Positions 28,192 to 37,910 of a stretch of DNA of 64,000 nt are shown piece after piece. The first letter of the stretch is position 1. Every line of letters begins with the position of its first letter. The stretch is from Halopseudomonas bauzanensis. GTDB taxonomy: Bacteria; Pseudomonadota; Gammaproteobacteria; Pseudomonadales; Pseudomonadaceae. Below the pieces are notes generated by a model. That model was given only the letters and a program-made list of their open reading frames with translations. It was not told the origin of the DNA and made no database searches. The translations under genes were made by a program, and so were the position numbers. The stretch lies in the NCBI RefSeq assembly GCF_900114735.1, contig NZ_FOUA01000005.1, positions 62,001-126,000 on the forward strand, in the 5' to 3' direction.

Positions 28192-28211
28192 GGCCGGGAT
28201 GGACCCCGGCC
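28192..28211. terminator. Hairpin between convergent plpD and recQ
   Basis: A 7-bp perfect stem GGCCGGG / CCCGGCC with loop ATGGAC lies in the 77-bp gap between the two stop codons. There is no clear T-run on either side, so it is a weak two-way terminator candidate. Confidence 0.45.
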
Positions 28212-28233
28212 GATTGTCATCTCGACAATGGGC

Positions 28234-30363
28234 TCAGCCGCTGATTTCCAGTACCAGCGCGGCGCGGATACAGTGCAGCACGCCCTCCTCCACCGGCTCG
28301 TCCAGTTCCTGCGCAACGGCGCGCACGCCGGGCAGGTCTTCTTCCGCTTCATTGAGAAACAGATCCTGGATTCGCTCCAGCTGGCCCGGTGGCAGGTCGA
28401 TGACCTGGTGCAGGTCCAGCTGACCGATGCTGATGGCCTGGGCCAGCTTTTGGTAGACCTGCCGGATCGGCAACCCGGTCTGCCGGGCAATCTGCTGCGC
28501 TTCCATGCCGGCCTGGGCCAGTGCCTGCACCTCATGGGCCTGATGTGCGGGCGCAGCGGTCTCCGCGCCACCCTCTTCCAGCAGCACCTGCAGGAAGTCC
28601 GCACCGTAACGCTCCAGCTTGTGCGCGCCAATACCACTGACCAGCGCCATGTCCTGCAATGTGGTCGGTCGCTGACGCAGCATATCGACCAGGGTCGAGT
28701 CGGCGAATACTACATAGGGCGGCACGCCATGGGCCTCGGCCAGGCGTTTGCGTAGCGCCCGCAGGTTTTCCCACAACGCCTTGTCGGCCTCGGCGATCAC
28801 TGGCTTGTCGCTGGAGCGGCTGGGCACGCTGGCCGTACGGGATACATCCTTGCGCAGGGCCAGAGACTCCTCGCCACGCAGCAGCGGGCGACAAGTGTCG
28901 GACAGCCGCAGACTACCGAACCCATCCAGATCAATTTCCGCCAGCCCGCGGGCGATCAGTTGGCGAAACACCGAGCGCCAGTCCTGCTCGCTCCACTGCT
29001 TGCCGATACCGTAAGTCGACAGGTGTTGATGCCCGGCGGTACGAATCTTCTCGTTGTCCCGGCCCAGCAGGATATCCACCAGATGGCCGACGCCGTAACG
29101 CTGGCCGCTGCGATAAACGGTGGACAGCGCCATCCGCGCCGCCTCGCTGCCATCCCAGGTGGCAGCCGGCTCCCGGCAATTATCACAGTTGCCGCAGGGC
29201 TCATCGAGGATATCGCCAAAATAGCCGAGCAGGGACTGACGGCGGCAGGTGGTGATTTCGCACAGCGCCAACATGGCGTCGAGCTTGTGCCGCTCGATGC
29301 GCTTGTGCCGCTCATCACCGTCGGAGTTGGCCATGAACTGGTTGAGCATCAGCACATCCTGCAGGCCGTAGGCCATCCAGGCATCGGCGGGCAATCCATC
29401 ACGACCGGCGCGACCGGTTTCCTGATAATAGGCTTCGATGCTCTTGGGCAGGTCCAGGTGGGCGACGAAGCGCACGTTGGACTTGTCGATGCCCATGCCG
29501 AAGGCAATGGTCGCCACCATGATCAAGCCTTCCTCGTTGAGGAAGCGCTTCTGGTGATAGGCGCGCAACTCCGGTGGCAGCCCCGCGTGATAGGGCAGCG
29601 CCGGCCAACCCTGGTCGCTGAGCCACTGCGCCGTGTCCTCGACCTTCTTGCGCGACAGGCAATAGACGATACCGGCATTGCCGCGCTGGTCCTTGAGAAA
29701 GCCCAGCAACTGCTGACGGGGCCGATCCTTGGGCACGATGCGGTAGAAGATGTTCGGCCGGTCGAAGCCGGACACGAAGCGCTTGGCATCCTCCAGCCGC
29801 AGGCGCTGGGCGATCTCCTCGCGGGTGCGTTCATCGGCGGTGGCGGTCAATGCCATGCGCGGCACGCCCGGGAACAGCTCGGCCAACTGCCCCATCTGCA
29901 GGTATTCGGGGCGGAAATCGTGACCCCATTGCGATACGCAGTGGGCTTCGTCGATGGCGAACAGGGCAATATCCAGGCTTTGCAGAAATTGCAGGGTGCG
30001 CGGCTTGAGCAGGCGCTCGGGCGCCAGATAGAGAAAATCCATCTCACCCCGGCGCAGCCGCTCGGCGATATCCCGGCGCTCAATCTCGTCCAGCGTGGAG
30101 TTCAGTGCCGCCGCACGCAGCCCCAGCTCATTGAGGGTGGCGACCTGGTCATCCATCAGCGCGATCAACGGCGACACCACCACGGTGAGGCCCTCACGCA
30201 GCAGACCGGGAATCTGATAGCAGAGCGATTTGCCGCCACCGGTCGGCATCAGGACCAGGGCGTCGCCGCCGGTGGCGACCTGGTCGATGATGTCCGCCTG
30301 ATGCCCGCGAAACTCTCCGTAGCCGAAAATATCCCGCAGCCGCTGTAAGGCTTGCTCGCGCAT
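28234..30363 (-). CDS. recQ: ATP-dependent DNA helicase RecQ
   Basis: A 3'-5' superfamily 2 helicase acting in recombination repair and fork processing. In the 709-residue product: Walker [15 protein letters not shown]-type box [20 protein letters not shown] with the RecQ aromatic loop, helicase motif [12 protein letters not shown], the zinc-binding cysteines (CEITTCRRQ and CGNCDNC), the winged-helix domain, and a C-terminal HRDC domain ([24 protein letters not shown]). A further ~80-residue helix-turn-helix-like tail makes it longer than E. coli RecQ. The start is supported by AAGGAGA seven bases upstream. Confidence 0.95.
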   Translation of the reverse strand: MREQALQRLRDIFGYGEFRGHQADIIDQVATGGDALVLMPTGGGKSLCYQIPGLLREGLTVVVSPLIALMDDQVATLNELGLRAAALNSTLDEIERRDIAERLRRGEMDFLYLAPERLLKPRTLQFLQSLDIALFAIDEAHCVSQWGHDFRPEYLQMGQLAELFPGVPRMALTATADERTREEIAQRLRLEDAKRFVSGFDRPNIFYRIVPKDRPRQQLLGFLKDQRGNAGIVYCLSRKKVEDTAQWLSDQGWPALPYHAGLPPELRAYHQKRFLNEEGLIMVATIAFGMGIDKSNVRFVAHLDLPKSIEAYYQETGRAGRDGLPADAWMAYGLQDVLMLNQFMANSDGDERHKRIERHKLDAMLALCEITTCRRQSLLGYFGDILDEPCGNCDNCREPAATWDGSEAARMALSTVYRSGQRYGVGHLVDILLGRDNEKIRTAGHQHLSTYGIGKQWSEQDWRSVFRQLIARGLAEIDLDGFGSLRLSDTCRPLLRGEESLALRKDVSRTASVPSRSSDKPVIAEADKALWENLRALRKRLAEAHGVPPYVVFADSTLVDMLRQRPTTLQDMALVSGIGAHKLERYGADFLQVLLEEGGAETAAPAHQAHEVQALAQAGMEAQQIARQTGLPIRQVYQKLAQAISIGQLDLHQVIDLPPGQLERIQDLFLNEAEEDLPGVRAVAQELDEPVEEGVLHCIRAALVLEISG

Positions 30364-30533
30364 GATTCTCCTTGCATGATTGCAGTCGGGCGGCCGATGT
30401 CGGCCGGCAGAAAGGGCCGATTATATCAGCCCGGTTGAGATTCGCTGTGATGAGGTGCTGGTATTGCCAATGCTTTGGCAATAATCCGGCCACGTGCGTA
30501 CAATGCTGACCATTATCCATGATGAGGTGTGCC

Positions 30534-31124
30534 ATGTCCTTCGCCGACCAACTCGAGCGCCTGCAGCAGTTTCTGGATGCTGACGATCTGCACGATGAAG
30601 CTCTCGATTATCTTGCCGGGCATGGTTACCTGACCGCCCTGTCCATCAGCCCTGTGGACGTTCCTGAACAGGAATGGATGTTCGAACTGTTCGCCGAAGA
30701 GCCGCAGTACACCGATGAAGCCCAGAAGGCCGACATCGAGAACACCCTGCGCGAACTCAAGTCCCTGATCGAACGCATTCTGGCCAGCGACGAAGAGCTG
30801 GAACCGCCGTGCGAATTGACTCTCGGTGACGAGCCGGACCTGTCCGATCTGCGCAGCTGGTGTGTGGGCTTCCTGGAAGGCGTGTTCATCCGTGAGGAAG
30901 ACTGGTTCGCCCAGGACGAGGAAACCGTCAGCGAGCTGCTGCTGCCGATCATGGTCGGTTCCGGCCTGTTCGAAGACCAGCCCGAGTTCGCCGAGATAGC
31001 CCGGGACGAAGAGATGGTCCAGGACATGCTCGACCATATCCCCGACGTGCTGACCCAGCTCTACCTGCTGTTCCAGGCACCGGAAGAGAAAGCCCGCCCG
31101 GCACTGCTCGATCCCCGTCACTGA
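30534..31124 (+). CDS. YgfB/YecA family protein (UPF0149)
   Basis: A 196-residue acidic, all-helical cytoplasmic protein. The central segment SDLRSWCVGFLEGVFIREEDWF and LPIMVGSGLFEDQPEF are the UPF0149 signatures; the very acidic composition is typical. In P. aeruginosa a YgfB-type protein influences ampC and cell-wall stress expression, but this gene's role cannot be inferred directly. The chosen ATG follows TGATGAGGTGTGCC, an acceptable ribosome site; an in-frame ATG at 30519 is less likely. Confidence 0.85.
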   Translation: MSFADQLERLQQFLDADDLHDEALDYLAGHGYLTALSISPVDVPEQEWMFELFAEEPQYTDEAQKADIENTLRELKSLIERILASDEELEPPCELTLGDEPDLSDLRSWCVGFLEGVFIREEDWFAQDEETVSELLLPIMVGSGLFEDQPEFAEIARDEEMVQDMLDHIPDVLTQLYLLFQAPEEKARPALLDPRH

Positions 31125-31149
31125 GCGTCCTGCTCGGTAACGTCTGAAT

Positions 31150-31167
31150 CCCCCGCCCTGGCGGGGG
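31150..31167. terminator. GC-rich hairpin between convergent genes
   Basis: CCCCCGCC and GGCGGGGG form a perfect inverted repeat with a tiny loop in the 55-bp gap between the YgfB-family gene and the EamA transporter gene. There is no T-run; it may serve as a two-way terminator or transcript end stabiliser. Confidence 0.5.
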
Positions 31168-31179
31168 ACTCAAACCACC

Positions 31180-32124
31180 TCACTGCTTGTATCCAGCGTC
31201 CTGTGTGATGCCCTCGTCATCTGTAGCGGGCGCGGTGTGATAGCGCGTGTCGGCCAGCTCATGATGGCTGGGGCGTGGACGGATACGCCGCTGCTGCAAG
31301 CCAATCAGCAACAATGGCACCACTATCATCGCGCTGCCGACCACGAACCACAGGTCCGGTACTTCGGCAAAAAACACCCAGCCAATGATCACCGCCCAGA
31401 CCAGCGCAGTGTATTCCGCACTGGTGATCTGGTTGGCATCCACGTGTTTGTAGGCCAGCAATACACATACGTTGTAGCCAAGGATGAACAGTGCCGAGCC
31501 GAACGCGCTGATCAGCACCTCGCGGCTCCAGGCTGCGCCTTCCCACCACGCCAAAGCCAGACACAGCGGCGTGATCATCAGGTAGTTGAGAAACAGCTTC
31601 TGTACCGTGGACTGATCGCGCGGCAGCCGGCGCACCAACACCGCGTTGATGGCCAGCGCAGCTGCGGTACCCAGGGCAGCCAGGGCCGCCCAACCGATCT
31701 CGACGGGCCGCAATATCACCAGGATGCCAGCGAACCCGCTGATAACGGAAACCAGGCTGAGCGTCGATAACCTTTCGCCAAAGAACATGACTGAAAGGAT
31801 CATCACCATGATCGGCGCCACCATGAATACCGCATTGGCGGTAGCCAGTGGCAGGGCAATCAAGGCGTAGACCATGCAGATCATCCCGACCAGATGAACA
31901 TGCCCGCGGATAAAATGCAGGACCCCACCTTCAAAGAAATGGCCGGTATCCAGCTGTTTCCAGAATGGCGCCAGCAACAGCAAGGTGATCACGCAGCGCA
32001 GGAAGGCGTACTGGAACACCGGGACGCCTTCCTCGAGAAACTTGACGAACACATCCGAGATCACAGCAATGGCGTTGCCGACAACCAGCAATAGAATGGC
32101 GCTGCTGACTGTTTTTCCTGACAT
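31180..32124 (-). CDS. EamA/DMT-family transporter
   Basis: A 314-residue inner-membrane protein with ten predicted helices in two repeated EamA halves; the first ends near residue 150 (SGFAGILVILRPVEIGW), the second near residue 275. Typical motifs include FLRCVITLLLLAPFW and TSAEYTALVWAVIIGW. A hydrophilic tail of about 40 residues ends the protein. DMT proteins export metabolites such as amino acids; the substrate is not readable. Confidence 0.87.
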   Translation of the reverse strand: MSGKTVSSAILLLVVGNAIAVISDVFVKFLEEGVPVFQYAFLRCVITLLLLAPFWKQLDTGHFFEGGVLHFIRGHVHLVGMICMVYALIALPLATANAVFMVAPIMVMILSVMFFGERLSTLSLVSVISGFAGILVILRPVEIGWAALAALGTAAALAINAVLVRRLPRDQSTVQKLFLNYLMITPLCLALAWWEGAAWSREVLISAFGSALFILGYNVCVLLAYKHVDANQITSAEYTALVWAVIIGWVFFAEVPDLWFVVGSAMIVVPLLLIGLQQRRIRPRPSHHELADTRYHTAPATDDEGITQDAGYKQ

Positions 32125-32255
32125 GACCGCCTCTGGCTAGCATTCAAAAGAAAGGATGTTCACCGCATCAGCGCAGCGCCGGCTCGATGCCCGCAAGCGG
32201 GCGTGCAGCTCACACGGCCAGTTGGACGCCCAGCGCGCTTCGCCCGTCCGCAAGC

Positions 32256-32891
32256 TCAGTCCGGGAGCCTGTCGCCCGCCTCGACCCAACGCCGCAACAA
32301 GGGCAGCAACGAGGCTGCCGGCTGATAACCATTACCCAACAACGCCAACTGCCCGTTGCGCTCGGCCAACAGGGTCGGAAAGCCGCTGATACCCAGATCG
32401 CCCACCCAGGCAAAATCCGCAGCCAGCATCACCCGTGTCTCCGGGGCATCAAAGGCCTCAATGAAGTCGTTGCGGCTGTATCCGGCCCCTTCGGCCAGAT
32501 CGGTCAGCACGCCAGCCTGAGTGACATCAATAGCCTGGGTATAGAAGGCACTCTGGATGGCTTTGACCAGCGCCCACAGTTTTCCGGCATCGAGTTCCCG
32601 CCCCACCACCAGCGCCCGGCAGGCGGGCTCGGTGTTATAGACAAAGGCCGCGGGCAAGTCATCAGGCGTCAGCACCGGCTGGCCGGTCGCCGCGTGCACG
32701 GCCTGCCAGTGTTCCGCCAGCGCCAGGCGCGTCGAGTCCTGCATGGGATCGGTCACGCCAGGGCGCAGGCCGCCGGGTACCAGATGCAGATCCAGCTGGG
32801 GAAAAGCTGCCTGGATAGCATCGATCACCGGAGCGAAGCCCCAGCACCAGGAACACATGGGGTCCATCACATAGATCAGGCGCTGGGACAT
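32256..32891 (-). CDS. DsbA-family thioredoxin-fold protein with CSWC motif
   Basis: A 211-residue cytoplasmic DsbA-like protein (no signal peptide). The redox motif CSWCWG at residues 13-18 sits in MDPMCSWCWGFAPVI, and the cis-Pro loop is GISGFPTLL. This is the FrnE-like/2-hydroxychromene-isomerase-like branch, implicated in oxidative protein repair in some bacteria. It lies 12 bp downstream of trhO on the same strand and is probably cotranscribed with it. GGAGTACTGC precedes the ATG. Confidence 0.86.
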   Translation of the reverse strand: MSQRLIYVMDPMCSWCWGFAPVIDAIQAAFPQLDLHLVPGGLRPGVTDPMQDSTRLALAEHWQAVHAATGQPVLTPDDLPAAFVYNTEPACRALVVGRELDAGKLWALVKAIQSAFYTQAIDVTQAGVLTDLAEGAGYSRNDFIEAFDAPETRVMLAADFAWVGDLGISGFPTLLAERNGQLALLGNGYQPAASLLPLLRRWVEAGDRLPD

Positions 32892-32903
32892 GCAGTACTC
32901 CGA

Positions 32904-33845
32904 TTACTTTGCGTTGGGGCTGGCCAGTTCCGGCTGCAGGCCGATGGGATGCGGCTGCTGGCGCAGCTTGGCCAACTTGACCTGGCGCTGTCGTTCCTCG
33001 GCACGCCGCCGGGTCTTCTCCGGCAGACTGTCATAACAATGCGGACAGCTGATACCTTCCTCGTACTGCACCGAGGCCATGTCTTCAGCCGATACCGGAT
33101 GGCGGCAGGCGTGGCATTGGTCGAACGAACCCGGCGCCAGATCGTGGCGTACCGTGACGCGGTTATCGAACACGAAACACTCGCCGTCCCACTTGCTCTG
33201 CTCCGCCGGCACCTCTTCGAAATACTTCAGAATGCCACCCTTGAGATGATAGACCTCATCGAAGCCTTCCTTGAGCATAAAGCTCGAGGCCTTCTCGCAG
33301 CGAATGCCGCCGGTGCAGAACATGGCGACTTTCTTGTGTTTCTGCGGATCGAACTGCTGACGAACGTAATCAGGAAACTCGCGGAAGGATTTGGTCTGCG
33401 GATCGATGGCACCTTCGAAGGTACCGATCGACACTTCGTAATCGTTGCGGGTGTCGATCAACAGCACTTCCGGATCGCTGATCAGATCATTCCAGTCCTT
33501 CGGCTCGACATAGGTCCCCACTTTTTCATTGGGACTGATGCCGGGAATGCCGATGGTGACGATTTCCTTCTTCAGCTTGACCTTGGTGCGGTAGAAAGGC
33601 ATTTCCTCGCAGAGGGATTCCTTCCAGTCCAGATCACTCAGGCGCGGGTCCCGGCGCAGCCATTCAAGCAGCGCTGCGGTGCCTGCGCGGCTCCCGGCCA
33701 CGGTACCGTTGATGCCTTCCAGCGCCAGCAACAGGGTGCCCTTGACGCCGTTGGCGATCATGGTATCCAGCAGCGGCTGGCGCAGGTCTTCGAAGTCTTC
33801 CAGGGTGACGAACTTGTACAGCGCCACCACGACGATATTGGACAT
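32904..33845 (-). CDS. trhO: tRNA uridine(34) hydroxylase TrhO (rhodanese type)
   Basis: A 313-residue enzyme that hydroxylates U34 of certain tRNAs, the first step of the cmo5U pathway. It has an N-terminal acylphosphatase-like domain ([28 protein letters not shown]), then a rhodanese domain with [13 protein letters not shown] and the active cysteine in [17 protein letters not shown] zinc-type tail with [13 protein letters not shown] and [22 protein letters not shown] follows. Length and motifs are standard for YceA/TrhO. AAGAGGAATGGC precedes the ATG. Confidence 0.94.
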   Translation of the reverse strand: MSNIVVVALYKFVTLEDFEDLRQPLLDTMIANGVKGTLLLALEGINGTVAGSRAGTAALLEWLRRDPRLSDLDWKESLCEEMPFYRTKVKLKKEIVTIGIPGISPNEKVGTYVEPKDWNDLISDPEVLLIDTRNDYEVSIGTFEGAIDPQTKSFREFPDYVRQQFDPQKHKKVAMFCTGGIRCEKASSFMLKEGFDEVYHLKGGILKYFEEVPAEQSKWDGECFVFDNRVTVRHDLAPGSFDQCHACRHPVSAEDMASVQYEEGISCPHCYDSLPEKTRRRAEERQRQVKLAKLRQQPHPIGLQPELASPNAK

Positions 33846-33957
33846 GCCATTCCTCTTTTCGGTAGTCGCCCGCGTAAAGGGCGTACTTTGGGGGCGGCAA
33901 GTTTAACAAAGTTGAGAGCCAGCCGGCATGCGGATTATCGGCCGGGGCGCATCCGCT

Positions 33958-34272
33958 TCAGTGGTCCGCCTTGCTGCCGCCCATGCAGTTGGGCGAATCC
34001 GGTGCCAGGCCACTGGCCTGCCACTCGGCGGGCGAATAGGTATGCAAAGCCAGCGCGTGGATCTGCTGCATCAGGTCGCCCAGTGTGCGGTAGACCGCCT
34101 GATGCCGCTTCACGGCATTCAGACCTTCGAACTCGTCGCTGACGATCACCAGCTTGAAATGCGACTCCGAGCCCGGCGGTACGGCGTGCATGTGGCTCTC
34201 ATTGAGCAGTTCGAGATGGCTGGGCGCCAGGCTTTGCAGAGCCTGTTCCAGTGCTGCCTGGGTGGTACTCAT
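33958..34272 (-). CDS. BolA-family protein
   Basis: A 104-residue BolA-fold protein. It shows LAPSHLELLNESHMHAVPPGSESHFKLVIVSDEFEGLNAVKRHQAVYRTLGD: the BolA class signature with the SHMH histidine and the conserved FKL strand and RH turn. BolA proteins pair with monothiol glutaredoxins and act in iron-sulfur handling or envelope stress. The start is set by AAGGAGACAAGCCC directly upstream. Confidence 0.88.
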   Translation of the reverse strand: MSTTQAALEQALQSLAPSHLELLNESHMHAVPPGSESHFKLVIVSDEFEGLNAVKRHQAVYRTLGDLMQQIHALALHTYSPAEWQASGLAPDSPNCMGGSKADH

Positions 34273-34384
34273 GGGCTTGTCTCCTTGATTGATCAATGCA
34301 TTGTATCCGGCTCACCTGCCCCGGTCAGCCGCACCGGCTTTGGTTAACGGCAGACCAATAGCGCATTCACACCGCGCAGCAGCG

Positions 34385-34891
34385 CTACCGCAGCCCCGCC
34401 TGCCGCCCCTCGACCTCGGCTTCCATCGCCTGCACCAACTGCTCCAGTTGTGGCGAAATATGTTGCTCGAGGCGTTCGCGGGTGATGGCCATGGAATCAC
34501 GGGTCAATTCCGGCAGATGTTCCATCAGCTTGCTGCCCGCCGGAGAGCGGTAGAACGCAGCCAGTTGCTCGAACTCCTCTTCGCTGAAGACCGGCAGATA
34601 CAGATCGATCAGGTCATCGCGGATGGCATCCCAGCTCAACTGGGCGTTCAGAATGTCCCGGGCCTGCCGCTGGTAATCACGCAGCACCGATTCATACTGC
34701 ATCGAGCCACCCATCTGGGTAAAACGGGCCGTCAGCAACTGTTCGACCTGGGTATAGACCGGCGCAGTCATATCCTCGGCATTGGCCAGCTTGAGAAAGC
34801 GCTCGGCACTGCTCCGGTGTGACGCCTCGTCAGCCTGGGCCAACTGCCCCAGGAAAAGACAACAGACCATCAGGCTCGGTAGTAAACGCAT
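34385..34891 (-). CDS. DUF2059 family periplasmic protein
   Basis: A 168-residue secreted protein: signal peptide [20 protein letters not shown], then an all-helical domain with [38 protein letters not shown], the DUF2059 signature. No function is established for the family. The ATG at 34889-34891 is chosen because it begins a proper signal peptide; the frame remains open further upstream but without secretion features. Confidence 0.83.
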   Translation of the reverse strand: MRLLPSLMVCCLFLGQLAQADEASHRSSAERFLKLANAEDMTAPVYTQVEQLLTARFTQMGGSMQYESVLRDYQRQARDILNAQLSWDAIRDDLIDLYLPVFSEEEFEQLAAFYRSPAGSKLMEHLPELTRDSMAITRERLEQHISPQLEQLVQAMEAEVEGRQAGLR

Positions 34892-34966
34892 GGATGGCAG
34901 CTCCGGTGGGTTGAACAGGCACCTATACTGGCAGGTCACATATCCATCAGCAACGAGGGGGCGCAT

Positions 34967-36367
<1,401 letters not shown>

Positions 36368-36394
36368 AGTCCCCCGCTATGGCAGTGAACCTCT

Positions 36395-36458
36395 TGGGCG
36401 CGGACTTGCCCGCGAATGGATCTGGCAGAAAACCTTCGCGGCCAAGGCCGCTCCCACA
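36395..36458. repeat. REPIN (inverted pair of REP elements) after fumC
   Basis: A left arm GGGCGCGGACTTGCCCGCGA (36396-36415) faces a right arm TTCGCGGCCAAGGCCGCTCC (36435-36454), separated by about 18 bases that include TGGCAGAA. Together they can fold into a long hairpin. It sits between fumC and the convergent transporter gene and matches three other copies in this window. Confidence 0.85.
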
Positions 36459-36502
36459 TAGAAGCCATCGGGGGCCCTATCAGAAACCTGGCCCCGCAAT
36501 CG

Positions 36503-37477
36503 CTACTCCAGCGGCGGCGTGACTGTCAGACGCCGCAGCCGACGGTTCTCCAGTTTCTGCAGCAGGCTGGGCGCGAGGGCGATCAGCGCCGAGCCGGAAA
36601 CCACCAGCAGCGCCCCCAGATAGGCGAGGCTGTTCAAGAGTTCGGGCTTGATCACCGCCGGCCACAGCATCGAGCCCAGCGCGACCAGGGCAAAGGTGAA
36701 CAACGGTGTGGTGGCCACGGTGGCGCTGACCCGGGATGCCTCCCAGTGCACCAGCGCCTCAGCGAAGGCGCCATAGGCCACCAGGGTGTTCAGGCAGCAG
36801 CCGAGCAGCAACCACAGTTGCAGTTGGTTCAATTGCATGATCTGGCTCGGCGTGGCGAGGGGTGCCAATAGCACCGCGCAGGCCAGGTAGATCACCATCA
36901 TGATGGTGACCGACGACCAGATGGTCAGCAACTGCTTCTGGGCCAACCCGTACAAGGCCCAGGCGAGAGCCGCGGCCAGGGTGATCAGGATGCCCAGCGT
37001 GTAGTCGCTCAGCTGAGTAAACAGTTCCACCAGGCGTTGATTGAAGAACAGCCCGAAGCCAAGCAACAGTACCGCCAGCCCCAACAACTGACCGATGCCG
37101 AAACGCTCCTTGAACACCAGCATGCTGCCCAGCATCAGCATGATCGGCGCGATCTGGATCATCAACTGCATGGTGCCGGGCGTCAGCCGATCCAGTGCCA
37201 ACACGTACAACACATAATTGCAGGCCAGGCCGAGCACCGCGACCAGGAGCAGCCAGCGGTTGCGCGCGGACAGCGCGCGGATCGAGGGCAACCGCCGGCG
37301 GGCTGCCAGCCATAGCAACAGCACCAGGCCGGATGACAGCATGCGGTACCAGGAAACGGTAAAGGCATCCATGCCATTGAGCACCTCCTTGAGCATGATC
37401 GGCAGCACACCCCAGAGGGTGGTGGTGGTCAATGCCAATAGAAATCCGTACAGCCAGCGACCGGAGGCGACGTGCAT
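36503..37477 (-). CDS. EamA/DMT-family transporter (RarD-like)
   Basis: A 324-residue inner-membrane protein with ten helices. The start RWLYGFLLALTTTTLWGVLPIMLKEVLNGMDAFTVSWYRML resembles the RarD/EamA group; the second half has GLAQKQLLTIWSSVTIMMVIYL and EALVHWEASRVSATVATTPLFTF. The substrate is unknown. The ATG at 37475-37477 was chosen because it starts at the conserved N-terminal segment; the frame is open for 26 further codons upstream without family similarity. Confidence 0.87.
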   Translation of the reverse strand: MHVASGRWLYGFLLALTTTTLWGVLPIMLKEVLNGMDAFTVSWYRMLSSGLVLLLWLAARRRLPSIRALSARNRWLLLVAVLGLACNYVLYVLALDRLTPGTMQLMIQIAPIMLMLGSMLVFKERFGIGQLLGLAVLLLGFGLFFNQRLVELFTQLSDYTLGILITLAAALAWALYGLAQKQLLTIWSSVTIMMVIYLACAVLLAPLATPSQIMQLNQLQLWLLLGCCLNTLVAYGAFAEALVHWEASRVSATVATTPLFTFALVALGSMLWPAVIKPELLNSLAYLGALLVVSGSALIALAPSLLQKLENRRLRRLTVTPPLE

Positions 37478-37772
37478 GATGTTTCTCGGAGAAAAAAGGA
37501 AGAGACGACTATTGTAGAGCCCGGCGCGACCGAATGGATAGCCACGCATCGTCAAAACAGAGACTCAGCGCAATTGGTAGCAATTTGCATGTAGCCAATT
37601 CGTCTAACGGCGCGTCTCAGCTGTTCTACCATGAAATACAGATCCGCTATTTCTGGTCAGATCATTGCGGCAGACCGGCCGCATCCATACACTGGTGCTG
37701 TCGCCTTATCCGGCGCAGACAGCAGGGCAACCTACGAGGACGCCCGGCACACAAAAATAAAAGGTGTCACTT

Positions 37773-37862
37773 ATGAAACTTGATATTCAGGGTAAATTGC
37801 CCAGCGTCGCTCTGGTTTTTCTCGCCACCTGGCTGTTGTTGATCCTACCCAATATGGGGTGA
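37773..37862 (+). CDS. Candidate 29-aa single-span membrane peptide upstream of mnmC
   Basis: A short frame MKLDIQGKLPSVALVFLATW and onward (29 residues, ending PNMG) starts with ATG eight bases after AAAAGGTG and stops 48 bp before mnmC. The first nine residues are polar with two lysines; the next 17 are hydrophobic, as in known small single-span membrane proteins. I do not recognise a family. It could also be a leader peptide or a chance frame; support is the ribosome site and the amphipathic layout. Confidence 0.42.
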   Translation: MKLDIQGKLPSVALVFLATWLLLILPNMG

Positions 37863-37910
37863 TGGCTTTTCACGATACAATCAGCGGCTTCAGTTTGTGC
37901 CGGAGCCCTC

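Noticed and set aside
28960-30348. 462-codon forward frame opposite recQ
   Set aside because: Antisense shadow of recQ; no ribosome site and no recognisable motif, while recQ motifs are intact on the other strand.
32187-34142. 651-codon forward frame across dsbA-like and trhO genes
   Set aside because: It crosses two clear reverse-strand genes and their junction; composition follows the complement of those codons.
36395-36458. REPIN hairpins read as intrinsic terminators
   Set aside because: They lack T-runs and match a dispersed repeat family, so they are better called REPINs even if they also end transcripts.
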